The notes beneath the pieces were generated by a model. That model had not been told where the DNA came from. It did not search any database and saw only the letters and a list, made by a program, of their open reading frames with translations. Positions 22,633-31,460 of a stretch of 35,727 nt of DNA are shown here, piece by piece (position 1 is the first letter of the stretch; each line of letters opens with the position of its first letter). Source of the stretch: Meishania litoralis (GTDB taxonomy: Bacteria; Bacteroidota; Bacteroidia; Flavobacteriales; Flavobacteriaceae); NCBI RefSeq assembly GCF_042611095.1, contig NZ_JBHFPV010000008.1, positions 1 to 35,727 on the forward strand. Direction: 5' to 3'. A program made the position numbers and the translations under genes.

Positions 22633-23777
22633 CCTGCGACAAATTCCTTTAAGGTATTTATCGTATAGTCGAGCTCTTCTTTTGTGTTATATACCGAAAA
22701 CGAGAATCTTAACGAAGGTTTTTTAAGGTCTTCTTCAGAAAGTATTTCAGATAGTACGTGCGACCCCGCATCACTTCCCGACTGGCAGGCACTGCCTTTT
22801 GAGCATGCGATTCCTTTAATATCCAGATGAAACAACAACATCAACGCTTTTTCCTTGCTTACCGGCAAGCATAAATTGGTCAAGGTATAGGTGCTCTTGT
22901 CCAAATCACCTGAAAGACCGTTGAACTTTGCATCGGGAATTTCCCTTTCTATCCCTTCGATAAAATATTTTTTCAGATCCGATACATATTCGATCTCGGC
23001 ATCAAGGTGCTCATAGGCGGCGACAAATGCTTCTTCAAGGCCAACGATATTATGAAACGCTTCGGTACCTGCGCGATAGCCCCTTTCTTGAGATCCACCC
23101 GAAATCATACAACCCATACCCGAATTTTTTCTAATGAACGCAAAACCTATCCCTTTCGGTCCATGAAATTTATGTGCCGCGGCCGTTAGAAAATCGGCGG
23201 ATGTTTTCTGAACATCCCACTTATAATGCCCGATCGATTGCACCGTATCGGAATGAAAAAGTGCACCATTCTCTTTGCTGAGATTACAAAAAGCGTCAAT
23301 ATCAATCATATTGCCAATTTCATTATTGACATGCATGAGACTGACCAATTTTTTGGAATCGTCTTGCTTCAAAAGTTTTTCGAGATGATCTATTTTAGGG
23401 TTTCCATAGACATCAAGATCGACATAGTGTAAGTCGATACCACCTTCCTTTGCCAAGTCCTCGACAGTATGCAGAACCGCATGATGTTCAATTTTGGTCG
23501 TTATTATGGTTTTAACGCCGAGATCGCGTACCGCGCATCTGAGTATCATATTGTCGGCCTCGGTACCGCCCGATGTAAAAATTATTTCAGAAGCTTGGGC
23601 ATTGAGCTCTTTGGCTATTGTTTTTCTTGCGCTTTCGATCGCCGTTCTGGCCGACCTGCCGTAACTATGCGTCGAGGAAGGGTTTCCATAAAAATTTGCC
23701 AAGGCATCCTGCATTTTGACAATTACATTTTCCCTGACCTGGGTGGTCGCAGCGTTGTCAAGATATATCTTTTGCAT
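22629..23777 (-). CDS. Cysteine desulfurase
   Basis: The predicted protein has 382 residues. It begins Y-L-D-N-A-A-T-T, the usual start of IscS/NifS. Lys203 in A-A-H-K-F-H-G-P-K-G binds PLP. The catalytic Cys331 lies in C-S-K-G-S-A-C-Q-S-G-S-D, on the extended loop expected for group I enzymes. It removes sulfur from cysteine for Fe-S clusters and thiolated tRNA. No IscU, SufE or regulator lies next to it, so its partner is encoded elsewhere. Confidence 0.95.
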   Translation of the reverse strand: MQKIYLDNAATTQVRENVIVKMQDALANFYGNPSSTHSYGRSARTAIESARKTIAKELNAQASEIIFTSGGTEADNMILRCAVRDLGVKTIITTKIEHHAVLHTVEDLAKEGGIDLHYVDLDVYGNPKIDHLEKLLKQDDSKKLVSLMHVNNEIGNMIDIDAFCNLSKENGALFHSDTVQSIGHYKWDVQKTSADFLTAAAHKFHGPKGIGFAFIRKNSGMGCMISGGSQERGYRAGTEAFHNIVGLEEAFVAAYEHLDAEIEYVSDLKKYFIEGIEREIPDAKFNGLSGDLDKSTYTLTNLCLPVSKEKALMLLFHLDIKGIACSKGSACQSGSDAGSHVLSEILSEEDLKKPSLRFSFSVYNTKEELDYTINTLKEFVAG

Positions 23778-23870
23778 TTAACTTCTGTCTTCGGTTTATA
23801 AAGGTTCAAAAATAGGGGATCTTAAGTAAATTTATCCCTAAAAACCGACAAACTTATAGTCTAGATCGCT

Positions 23871-23878
23871 TACTTTTG
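23871..23878 (+). promoter_or_regulatory. -7 element next to the lipoprotein start
   Basis: TACTTTTG fits the TAnnTTTG consensus and ends 4 bases before the ATG at 23883. If used, transcription would start at or beside the start codon and the mRNA would be leaderless. A -33 TTG is not seen at the right distance, which weakens the call. Confidence 0.4.
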
Positions 23879-23882
23879 AACC

Positions 23883-24386
23883 ATGGGTAAATATATTTTT
23901 TGCGGTATTTTGTTTGCGCTTCTTTCTTGTGATGACGGCAACCTGCAGATAGAGACTCTCGATTTTGACAGTATTGCCACGATCAATAATTGTGATGCCA
24001 TTGAAGCGGACAAAGAGAATGTGCTGTTCAAGATTAATGATGACGAGACCCTTATTCTTACCCTGCCCGCCTCTGCGTTGAAGAATGACACCGTCGGTAT
24101 TGTAAGTGCTATTCCTTCACAATCAAAGGTAGTTTATCGCCTTTTTTCGGACAAAGTCTCCAAAAACTATTTCTGTGATGCCATACCACCGATAGAACCC
24201 ACGGTACTCGATGAAATAGAGGCAACAGGAGGTGAAGTGATCATCACGACCACGGCCATTGACACCGTAACCTTTTCGCATAAAATAGAATTACAGGGTA
24301 TTTCACTTAAAACATCGGATAATTCGCGTATAACCGATCTTACCATAAGTAATTTCGGTACCGTTACCACTTCAGTCGCGCAATGA
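23883..24386 (+). CDS. Lipoprotein of unknown function
   Basis: The predicted protein has 167 residues. The signal peptide ends in L-L-S-C (Cys16) followed by D-D-G, so it is a lipoprotein, perhaps surface-exposed because of the acidic residues after the cysteine. The rest is beta-rich with repeated hydrophobic strands (F-K-I-N-D-D-E-T-L-I-L-T-L; V-I-I-T-T-T-A-I-D-T-V-T-F) and two more cysteines (about 37 and 98). I do not recognise a family. It is followed by the convergent Smr gene after 2 bases. Confidence 0.8.
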   Translation: MGKYIFCGILFALLSCDDGNLQIETLDFDSIATINNCDAIEADKENVLFKINDDETLILTLPASALKNDTVGIVSAIPSQSKVVYRLFSDKVSKNYFCDAIPPIEPTVLDEIEATGGEVIITTTAIDTVTFSHKIELQGISLKTSDNSRITDLTISNFGTVTTSVAQ

Positions 24387-24388
24387 AT

Positions 24389-24937
24389 TCAGGAGTTTTG
24401 ATAAATGTATACTTCGGTTGCGCCCGTGCCGTACTTACGATATTCTGCATCGTAATACTTTAGATTTTGGTACCTGCGAAAAAGATAATGGAGTTCTTCA
24501 CGTAAAACACCTTCTCCTACACCATGAATGAACACCACTTTTTGAATGCGCTTGCGAATGGCAAAATCAAGCTGTCTTTTTGCAGTCTCCAATTGTAGGT
24601 CGACCATTTCATGGTTCGTCATTCCTTTTGAAGATTTCACGAGTTGATCAATGTGTAGGTCAACTTCCATTTTCGGGGCATTTCGCTCTTTTGGCTTTAC
24701 GGCAATGACTTTTTTAGGTCGATCGGCCCGTTTCTCACTTTTGACCTTTGCCACCTCATAATCGGTCACTCGCAGTTTATCATATTTCGGCACCGCCATT
24801 AGTTCACGTTCGGGGAATTGAAGCAAAAACCCATCTTCACTTTCAATGGTGACCATATCGGCCACAACCGACCTAACCACACCTTTAATGGCTTCATCAA
24901 CACCTTCGACCCTATCACCCACTTTAAAAACAGACAT
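24389..24937 (-). CDS. Smr-domain protein (MutS2-like C-terminus)
   Basis: The predicted protein has 182 residues from the ATG at 24935-24937; the frame extends upstream to 25063 but those codons overlap the divergent gene. The N-terminal half has a KOW/Tudor-like region (F-K-V-G-D-R-V-E-G, residues 3-11) and a basic linker, the C-terminal half is an Smr domain with V-D-L-H-I-D and the active-site-like V-F-I-H-G-V-G-E-G-V-L-R. Smr domains nick DNA or RNA. This is the stand-alone form of the MutS2 tail widespread in Bacteroidetes. Confidence 0.92.
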   Translation of the reverse strand: MSVFKVGDRVEGVDEAIKGVVRSVVADMVTIESEDGFLLQFPERELMAVPKYDKLRVTDYEVAKVKSEKRADRPKKVIAVKPKERNAPKMEVDLHIDQLVKSSKGMTNHEMVDLQLETAKRQLDFAIRKRIQKVVFIHGVGEGVLREELHYLFRRYQNLKYYDAEYRKYGTGATEVYIYQNS

Positions 24938-24994
24938 GATAATGTTTTGATTCTTTAAAATTAATGGTAATTTGTACAGCATAAAAGTGCATGA

Positions 24995-25300
24995 ATGAAA
25001 ATAACATTGATCGCCTCTTACCTGCGTCTGGAAGAGTACATGCTGCCATGCTTTAGCAAACAAATATTGGGGTTTGATTGTCCTGGCTGTGGATTGCAGC
25101 GTGCAATACTTTTTCTTTCGAAGGGAGATTTTCTTATGGCATTCAAAATGTACCCGGCCATTTATCCGATAATGTTGTTATTTGCATTTTTGGCTATGAA
25201 CAAATTCTTTACCTTCAAATATGGGAACCAAGTCATTAGTTCGTTAATGATACTGAGCGTGGCCACGATTTTGATCAACTATGTTTTGAAATTCATCTAA
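24995..25300 (+). CDS. DUF2752 membrane protein
   Basis: The predicted protein has 101 residues. It has the F-D-C-P-G-C-G-L-Q-R-A signature of DUF2752 (about residues 27-37) and two membrane helices in the second half. A pair of closely spaced cysteines suggests metal or redox use, but no function is known for the family. It is followed by two CCC-motif membrane protein genes at 11 and 1 base spacing, so the three form an operon. Confidence 0.9.
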   Translation: MKITLIASYLRLEEYMLPCFSKQILGFDCPGCGLQRAILFLSKGDFLMAFKMYPAIYPIMLLFAFLAMNKFFTFKYGNQVISSLMILSVATILINYVLKFI

Positions 25301-25311
25301 CTAAACTTTTT

Positions 25312-25641
25312 ATGGAACAACAGAAATTACCTAACATCACTATTGCCATTGTACTGTCCATTCTCGGATTTATTTGTTGCTGTATTGCTGGTATTCCGGC
25401 GATACTTTTGGGGGGCATTGCATTGTTTCTTTTAAGGAATGACGAAAACAAATACAAGCTCGATCCTGAAGGCTACTCCAATTTTAGCCAACTGAAAACG
25501 GCGAAGATCATAGCTTGGATAGTTCTTGCAATAGGCATTCTCTATTTGGTAATGACCATTTACAATATTCAACAGATGGGAGGTTGGGATGCTTATATAG
25601 AAAAAGCGATGGAAATGAGTGAACAATGGCAAAATCAGTAA
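25312..25641 (+). CDS. CCC-motif membrane protein, copy 1
   Basis: The predicted protein has 109 residues. The first helix contains C-C-C (about residues 22-24) in G-F-I-C-C-C-I-A-G-I-P-A, and a second helix lies near residues 65-85, around the L-D-P-E-G-Y-S-N-F linker. This is the pattern of the CCC-motif family near DUF2752 in Bacteroidetes. Function is unknown. Confidence 0.85.
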   Translation: MEQQKLPNITIAIVLSILGFICCCIAGIPAILLGGIALFLLRNDENKYKLDPEGYSNFSQLKTAKIIAWIVLAIGILYLVMTIYNIQQMGGWDAYIEKAMEMSEQWQNQ

Positions 25642-25642
25642 T

Positions 25643-25951
25643 ATGGACCAACAACAACTACCCGGGGCCGGTACGGCCTTGACTATGGGCATAGTCTCGA
25701 TAGTGACCTCGATATTCTGCTGTGGGCCCTTTGCAGCAATCTTTAGCATAATCGGGCTGAGCAATGCCAAAAGTGCCGAAAAATTGTACCAACAAAATCC
25801 TGACGGCTATACCGGGTACGAGAATGCGAAAACCGGAAAGACACTTTCTTATATTGGTCTGGCCATTTCGATAATCATGTTGGTCTTGGGCATTATCTAT
25901 TTTGGGGTAATCATCGCATTGATAACTTCAGGAGAGTTCAATATTGATTAA
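25643..25951 (+). CDS. CCC-motif-like membrane protein, copy 2
   Basis: The predicted protein has 102 residues. It resembles the previous gene product: a helix with F-C-C-G-P-F-A-A (here C-C rather than C-C-C), an N-P-D-G-Y-T-G-Y linker and a second helix. The ATG at 25643 lies 1 base after the previous stop, so translation is likely coupled. Both look like a tandem duplication. An intrinsic terminator follows. Confidence 0.85.
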   Translation: MDQQQLPGAGTALTMGIVSIVTSIFCCGPFAAIFSIIGLSNAKSAEKLYQQNPDGYTGYENAKTGKTLSYIGLAISIIMLVLGIIYFGVIIALITSGEFNID

Positions 25952-25970
25952 GTTAAGCGGCAAAAAGAAA

Positions 25971-26002
25971 AATCCCCGACTGATTGTCGGGGATTTTTTT
26001 TA
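25971..26002. terminator. Bidirectional intrinsic terminator
   Basis: AATCCCCGAC (25971-25980), loop TGATT, and GTCGGGGATT (25986-25995) form a 10-bp stem. A run of T follows on the + strand and a run of A precedes it, so it can stop transcription from both sides. It separates the CCC-motif operon and the convergent rocD gene. Confidence 0.9.
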
Positions 26003-27244
26003 TTAGCTGAATCTGGCAAGCGTTTTCGTAATAATGGATATACAATCCATCAATTGCGATTCGTTCATTACCAAGGGCGGTGCAAATCTAATGATGTTTC
26101 CGTGTGTTGGCTTGGCCAACAATCCATTTTCCTTTAGAGCCATGCATATATCCCATGCCGTCGAACTATCTTCGGTATCATTGATCAAAATCGCATTGAG
26201 CAGTCCTTTCCCCCGAATCGACTTGACGATTTCACAACCTTCAATAAATTTGCCCATTTCTTTCCTGAAAATTTCTCCGAGCTCTTTCGCATTTTCTGCC
26301 AAACCTTCTTCTTTCACGACCTCAAGAGCGGCCATGGCCACAGCACAGGCAATCGGATTGCCTCCGAAAGTACTGCCATGATTTCCAGGGCGGATAACAC
26401 CCATTACTTCATCGTTCGCCAAAACTGCCGATACGGGAAAAACCCCTCCTGACAAGGCTTTGCCCAAAATTAAAATATCGGGGCGTATGTTTTCATGGTC
26501 AACGGCCAGCATACGCCCGGTTCTGGCGATACCGGTTTGAACTTCATCGGCAATGAACAATACATTATGCTTTTCACACAATTCTTTCGCAGCCCTCAGG
26601 TAACCCTCTGAGGGAACATAAACCCCGGCTTCGCCTTGAATGGGCTCGACCAAAAAACCACCAACGTTAGCATTGTTTTCCAAGGCGTCTTTCAATGCCC
26701 CAAGATTATCATATTCTATTTTGACGAAACCTTTGGTGAAGGGACCAAAATTTTTGCGCGCAACCGGGTCATTTGAAAACGATATGATCGTGGTCGTACG
26801 ACCATGAAAATTATTCTCGCATACGATGATCTGTGCCTCGTTCTCATCGATTCCTTTTTTCTCATAGGCCCATTTACGACAAATTTTCAAGGCCGTTTCA
26901 ACGGCTTCGGCGCCGGTATTCATAGGCAGGAGTTTGTCAAAACCGAACGTCTCGGCAGCGTACTTTTCGTACCGGCCCAATAAATCATTGTGAAACGCCC
27001 TTGAGGTCAAGGTCAGCCTCTGGGCCTGTTCAATCAACGCCCCAATGATTTTTGGGTGACAATGCCCTTGGTTAATGGCCGAATAAGCTGAGAGAAAATC
27101 ATAATACTTTTTCCCCTCGACATCCCAAACGAAAACACCTTCGCCCTTTTGCAATACTACCGGCAGGGGATGGTAATTGTGCGCCCCATACCTATCTTCC
27201 AATGCAATCGCATCTTCAGAAGTCATTCGTTCTAAAACTGACAT
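26003..27244 (-). CDS. rocD: Ornithine aminotransferase
   Basis: The predicted protein has 413 residues, the normal length. It starts with A-H-N-Y-H-P-L-P-V-V, typical of ornithine aminotransferases. Lys262 in I-L-G-K-A-L-S-G-G binds PLP, and A-D-E-V-Q-T-G-I-A-R-T-G precedes it. The enzyme makes glutamate semialdehyde from ornithine and 2-oxoglutarate, in arginine and proline turnover. The gene stands alone, and no arginase lies near. Confidence 0.95.
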   Translation of the reverse strand: MSVLERMTSEDAIALEDRYGAHNYHPLPVVLQKGEGVFVWDVEGKKYYDFLSAYSAINQGHCHPKIIGALIEQAQRLTLTSRAFHNDLLGRYEKYAAETFGFDKLLPMNTGAEAVETALKICRKWAYEKKGIDENEAQIIVCENNFHGRTTTIISFSNDPVARKNFGPFTKGFVKIEYDNLGALKDALENNANVGGFLVEPIQGEAGVYVPSEGYLRAAKELCEKHNVLFIADEVQTGIARTGRMLAVDHENIRPDILILGKALSGGVFPVSAVLANDEVMGVIRPGNHGSTFGGNPIACAVAMAALEVVKEEGLAENAKELGEIFRKEMGKFIEGCEIVKSIRGKGLLNAILINDTEDSSTAWDICMALKENGLLAKPTHGNIIRFAPPLVMNESQLMDCISIITKTLARFS

Positions 27245-27449
27245 GATTATAAATTACTTTAAATAAAACTTCAGTAATTCCTTCTATACCTTTTTCCTTT
27301 CGAAGATTCGAAAATTCAGCGTAGGAGAGAAATCATCCTTTGTAGAGCCGCTAAATTACAAATTATCTACAGGATAATAAAAAACTTCGAAGGAATACGA
27401 AAAAATACGATGATGGTTTAGAAGCTATAGGTCTTACTAAAAAACACCC

Positions 27450-27457
27450 TATTTTTG
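27450..27457 (+). promoter_or_regulatory. -7 element next to the rlmD start
   Basis: TATTTTTG fits the TAnnTTTG consensus and ends 4 bases before the ATG at 27462, as in the gene at 23883. Transcription would then begin at or near the start codon. No clear TTG at -33 is visible. Confidence 0.4.
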
Positions 27458-27461
27458 CGCC

Positions 27462-28871
27462 ATGCGAAAACAAAAAAGAAGGCAGATTTTCGAGAATGTT
27501 GAAATCGTCGATGCCGGAGCCAAGGGAAAGACCATTGGCAAAGCCCCTGATGGCAGGGTTGTTTTTTTGACCAACGCCGTACCCGGCGATGTGGTCGATG
27601 TACAGACGACAAAAAAAAGAAAAGCCTATTTTGAAGGCGAAGCGATTACGTTCCATACACTTTCCGACAAGCGGGTATCACCTGAGTGCAAACATTTTGG
27701 TGTTTGTGGTGGATGCAAATGGCAAGCCATGGGTTATGAGCACCAACTCTTCTACAAGCAAAAAGAAGTGGAAAACAACCTTAGGCGCATAGGACACTTA
27801 GACCTTCCCGAAATAAGTCCCATCATCGGTTCGCAAAAACGATATTTCTATCGCAATAAAATGGAGTTTTCTTTTTCGGATAGCCGTTGGTTGACTTTGG
27901 AAGAAATTCAATCAGGTAAGGAAATAAAAAACAAGAACGCTCTAGGTTTCCATATTCCTGGAATGTGGGACAAGATTTTGGACATTGAAAAATGCCATCT
28001 GCAAGAGGATCCATCAAATGCCATACGATTGGCGACCAAAGAATTTGCGATCCAAAACGATATTTCGTTCTTCAACCCCAGAAACCAAAACGGTATGCTC
28101 CGCACCATGATGATACGTACTTCCTCAACAGGGGAAATCATGGTATTGATACAGTTTTTCGAAGATGTTGGCTCGAAAAGAAATTTACTTCTAGACCATT
28201 TGGCAAAGTCATTTCCAGAGATTACCTCGCTCTTGTTTGTCATAAACCGAAAACAGAACGATACGATTTATGACCAAGAGATCGTTTGCCACGCTGGTCG
28301 TGACCACATTTTTGAGGAAATGGAGGGCCTGCGGTTCAAGATAAACGCCAAGTCTTTCTATCAGACCAATTCAGAGCAGGCCTATGAACTCTACAAGGTG
28401 ACCCGTGAACTTGCGGGACTCACAGGAAATGAACTGGTCTATGACCTATACACCGGTACCGGGACCATTGCACAATTTATTGCCAAAAAAGCGAAAAAGG
28501 TAATCGGTATCGAGTCGGTTCTGGAGGCTATTGAAGATGCCAAGGCAAATGCCATTCAAAACAATATCAATAATGTTCATTTTTACGTCGGTGATATGAA
28601 AACCGTATTAAACGAGGATTTTGTAAACGAGAATGGCAAGCCCGACATTGTTATCACCGACCCCCCAAGGGACGGAATGCACAAAGAGGTGGTACAACAA
28701 TTGCTCAATATCGCACCTAAAAAAATAGTTTATGTGAGTTGTAATAGTGCGACCCAAGCAAGAGATCTTGAAATGATGAAAAATCGTTATTCTATTGTTA
28801 AAGTGCAGCCCGTGGATATGTTTCCCCAAACCTATCACGTTGAAAATGTCGTACTTTTGGAGAAGTTGTAA
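27462..28871 (+). CDS. rlmD: 23S rRNA (uracil-1939-C5)-methyltransferase RlmD
   Basis: The predicted protein has 469 residues. An N-terminal TRAM domain (about 10-65) is followed by a Cys cluster C76-x5-C82-x2-C85 with a fourth Cys near residue 178 that holds an Fe-S cluster, then a Rossmann methyltransferase domain with Y-D-L-Y-T-G-T-G-T-I-A-Q and D-P-P-R-D-G, and the catalytic Cys in Y-V-S-C-N-S-A-T-Q-A-R-D. These mark the RlmD/TrmA family; the cluster points to RlmD or its relatives. The lipoprotein gene at 28876 starts 4 bases later. Confidence 0.9.
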   Translation: MRKQKRRQIFENVEIVDAGAKGKTIGKAPDGRVVFLTNAVPGDVVDVQTTKKRKAYFEGEAITFHTLSDKRVSPECKHFGVCGGCKWQAMGYEHQLFYKQKEVENNLRRIGHLDLPEISPIIGSQKRYFYRNKMEFSFSDSRWLTLEEIQSGKEIKNKNALGFHIPGMWDKILDIEKCHLQEDPSNAIRLATKEFAIQNDISFFNPRNQNGMLRTMMIRTSSTGEIMVLIQFFEDVGSKRNLLLDHLAKSFPEITSLLFVINRKQNDTIYDQEIVCHAGRDHIFEEMEGLRFKINAKSFYQTNSEQAYELYKVTRELAGLTGNELVYDLYTGTGTIAQFIAKKAKKVIGIESVLEAIEDAKANAIQNNINNVHFYVGDMKTVLNEDFVNENGKPDIVITDPPRDGMHKEVVQQLLNIAPKKIVYVSCNSATQARDLEMMKNRYSIVKVQPVDMFPQTYHVENVVLLEKL

Positions 28872-28875
28872 TACC

Positions 28876-29382
28876 ATGCGCATAATCAAGTTCGTATTTT
28901 TTTTCTTACTGATCGGCCCTATATTCTTGGCCTGTGAAAAAGACGATATCTGTGTAGATGCCGATACGCCTTTTTTGGTCATTCGTTTTTATGATTTCGA
29001 GAATCAAACGGAGTTCAAGTCGGTACCCGCTCTCCGGGTTTTGGGAGTAGGAAATGGTACTCCCGTGAATACCTTTGCCGATCGATCGGCCTTGGACAGC
29101 ATCGCAATACCCTTGAAAGTCGATGATACCAATTCCGCCTTTAACCTTATCGCGAACTCGGCCGATGACGAAAATGATGTGGAAACCGGAAATATTGACA
29201 ATCTTACTTTAACATACACCACAAAAAAGGATTTTAGATCACGTGCTTGTGGCTATACCGTGACCTTCGAAGATTTGGCACATAACTTGGAAACGGATGC
29301 CGACAATTGGATAAAACAAATAGTAATCGACACTACGGTAGTGGCAAATTCAGCTTCGGCACATGTTAAGATATACCACTAA
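28876..29382 (+). CDS. DUF6452-family lipoprotein
   Basis: The predicted protein has 168 residues. The signal peptide ends L-A-C (Cys20) with E-K-D-D-I-C after it. The beta-rich remainder has P-F-L-V-I-R-F-Y-D and a late C-G-Y-T-V-T-F-E-D-L segment, as in DUF6452. Such genes typically sit next to a DUF6048 gene, as here. It follows rlmD by 4 bases and overlaps the next gene by 20 bases. Confidence 0.8.
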   Translation: MRIIKFVFFFLLIGPIFLACEKDDICVDADTPFLVIRFYDFENQTEFKSVPALRVLGVGNGTPVNTFADRSALDSIAIPLKVDDTNSAFNLIANSADDENDVETGNIDNLTLTYTTKKDFRSRACGYTVTFEDLAHNLETDADNWIKQIVIDTTVVANSASAHVKIYH

Positions 29383-30121
29383 CATACTTATATTTTTTGT
29401 TGTTTTCACTGGTTTTTCACAAAGTAAACCTATTGACACCAGCCCAATGGATACCGTGGTCTATGAACAAAAATATGGACTTCGGGTCGGAATAGACCTT
29501 AGTCGGCCATTGGTTTCATTTTTACAGGATAACTACACCGGACTCGAATTTGCGGGCGATTACCGATTGACTCAAAAGTTGTATGCAGCGGCCGAATTAG
29601 GCACTGAAAAAAAAACGAAACAAGAAGATCTTTATAATTTCACGACTTCGGGCAGTTACTTAAAATTAGGAGTCGACTACAACACCTATGCGAACTGGTA
29701 TGGCGAACAGAACTCTATTTTTATCGGCGGGCGTTATGCCTTTAGCACCTATGGCCAAACATTGAACAATTATCAGATTTTTGGCTCGAACCGCTATTGG
29801 CATCCCGATAGTTTTGCCCCGGGTTCTGATGTTGCCCAAGAATTTAAGGGCAGAAATGCTTCATGGCTCGAATTCGTTGTCGGCACAAAAGTAGAATTGT
29901 TCGCGAACATTTATATGGGTGGCAGTGTCAGACTTGGCTTTTTGTTCACCGACCCCGATAAGGAAGGAACCTTTCCTGACCTGTTCATCCCCGGGTTTAA
30001 CAAAGTTACGGACGGCAGTCGATTCGGGGTGGGATACAACTATTCCTTGACATACTTTATTCCCCTTTACAAAAAGGCAAAAAAACCTAAAATAGAACCT
30101 GGGGAAAACACCGAAGAATAA
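29363..30121 (+). CDS. DUF6048-family outer-membrane protein
   Basis: The predicted protein has 252 residues with a signal peptide ending at about G-F-S-Q. It has the repeated alternation of an 8- to 10-strand outer-membrane barrel (G-L-R-V-G-I-D-L-S-R-P, A-A-E-L-G-T-E, Y-L-K-L-G-V-D-Y-N) and a C-terminal basic tail after the last strand. It overlaps the DUF6452 gene by 20 bases in a different frame, so the two are translationally coupled. The pair probably forms one envelope unit of unknown role. Confidence 0.82.
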   Translation: MLRYTTNILIFFVVFTGFSQSKPIDTSPMDTVVYEQKYGLRVGIDLSRPLVSFLQDNYTGLEFAGDYRLTQKLYAAAELGTEKKTKQEDLYNFTTSGSYLKLGVDYNTYANWYGEQNSIFIGGRYAFSTYGQTLNNYQIFGSNRYWHPDSFAPGSDVAQEFKGRNASWLEFVVGTKVELFANIYMGGSVRLGFLFTDPDKEGTFPDLFIPGFNKVTDGSRFGVGYNYSLTYFIPLYKKAKKPKIEPGENTEE

Positions 30122-30209
30122 AATGGGTATTGATTTAGGCCCTAGGTACTGCAAAGAATCCGTTTACTTAAAGCCCTGGTTCTTTACGAAGTATTAAATA
30201 TGGAAGAAT

Positions 30210-31373
30210 CTACACCTTTTTTTGATATTTGGCCTTTTTACTTCCCTCGTACATTACATATTTTACCAACCGTGATTCAAGATGGCTATTGAAAACCTTT
30301 ATTTTTCTAGAGGGCTTCAAACCTACAAATTTAAGGGCTTCAAGATTAGAGGTAATGAACCAGGCATTGGTTCCCGGGTATCGTTGTTTTAAAGTGTCAC
30401 CTATCGAAGCATAGAAATCTTCCATATCAAGATTCAAACGTTCTCCATACGGAGGATTGAAAACCATATGCAACGGTCCTTCCGTAAATTTTGAAGTATC
30501 AAAGAAATTCTTACGCTCGATGGTTATATAATCGGAAAGGTTCGCGTTTTCGATATTTTCTTTGGCCTTGCGAACCGCGGATGGAGCTTTGTCGTAACCG
30601 ACAATTTTATATCTGAATTCCCGTGCTTTTTTCAAACTACTTTCAACGATCTTTTCAAAAAGCGGTTCATCAAAATCGTTCCATTTCTCAAAGGCAAATT
30701 CCTTGCGGTTGATGTTCGCTGGAATATTGCATGCGATCATTGCCGCTTCGGTGAGCAAGGTGCCACTGCCGCACATGGGATCCAAAAAATCACATTGGCC
30801 ATCCCAACCGCTTAACAACAAAAGTCCAGCTGCCAATACCTCATTTATAGGGGCGATGTTGGTCGCTATGCGATAGCCTCGATGGTGCAAAGACCTTCCT
30901 GAGCTATCCAAGGAAACATTACAATGATTCTTTTGAATATGGATGTTGATACGTACATCGGGAAACTTCACATCGACGTTCGGTCGTTTTCCTTGCGTAT
31001 CCCTAAACTTGTCGACAATCGCATCCTTTACCTTTTGTGAAACATACAGCGAATGCGAAAAGTTATCGGAATTAACGGTCGCATCTATCGAAAAAGTGGT
31101 GTCGACAGAAAGGTAATCCGTCCAATCAAAGGCATATATTCTTTTATAGAGTTCGTTTTCATTGTGAACCGAAAAAGAGTGGATCGGCTTGATTATCTTA
31201 ACGGCCGTGCGAAGACAGAGATTGGCTTTGTACATAAAACCCGTGTCACCCTCGAAAGCAACGTTGCGTACACCTACTATGACATTACCGGCCCCAAGGT
31301 TACGAAGTTCATTTGCCAGCACTTCTTCAAAACCGAAGAGTGTCTTCGCCACCATTTTAAAATTATTGTTCAT
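30210..31373 (-). CDS. THUMP-domain RNA methyltransferase (RlmL type)
   Basis: The predicted protein has 387 residues. Residues about 1-165 are an N-terminal ferredoxin-like/THUMP region with F-G-F-E-E-V-L-A-N-E-L. The methyltransferase domain has D-P-M-C-G-S-G-T-L-L-T-E-A-A (SAM site) and N-P-P-Y-G-E-R (substrate-site motif), which fits N2-guanine methyltransferases of 23S rRNA. It lacks the second, RlmK-like domain of the E. coli protein, as usual for Bacteroidetes. Confidence 0.92.
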   Translation of the reverse strand: MNNNFKMVAKTLFGFEEVLANELRNLGAGNVIVGVRNVAFEGDTGFMYKANLCLRTAVKIIKPIHSFSVHNENELYKRIYAFDWTDYLSVDTTFSIDATVNSDNFSHSLYVSQKVKDAIVDKFRDTQGKRPNVDVKFPDVRINIHIQKNHCNVSLDSSGRSLHHRGYRIATNIAPINEVLAAGLLLLSGWDGQCDFLDPMCGSGTLLTEAAMIACNIPANINRKEFAFEKWNDFDEPLFEKIVESSLKKAREFRYKIVGYDKAPSAVRKAKENIENANLSDYITIERKNFFDTSKFTEGPLHMVFNPPYGERLNLDMEDFYASIGDTLKQRYPGTNAWFITSNLEALKFVGLKPSRKIKVFNSHLESRLVKYVMYEGSKKAKYQKKV

Positions 31374-31460
31374 CGCGTTAATTAACCGGGTGACAAAAAT
31401 ACAGTATTTTTAGGCCTCTTGAACGAATCTAAGATTCAAGGTAAAAAGATTTCATAGCCA

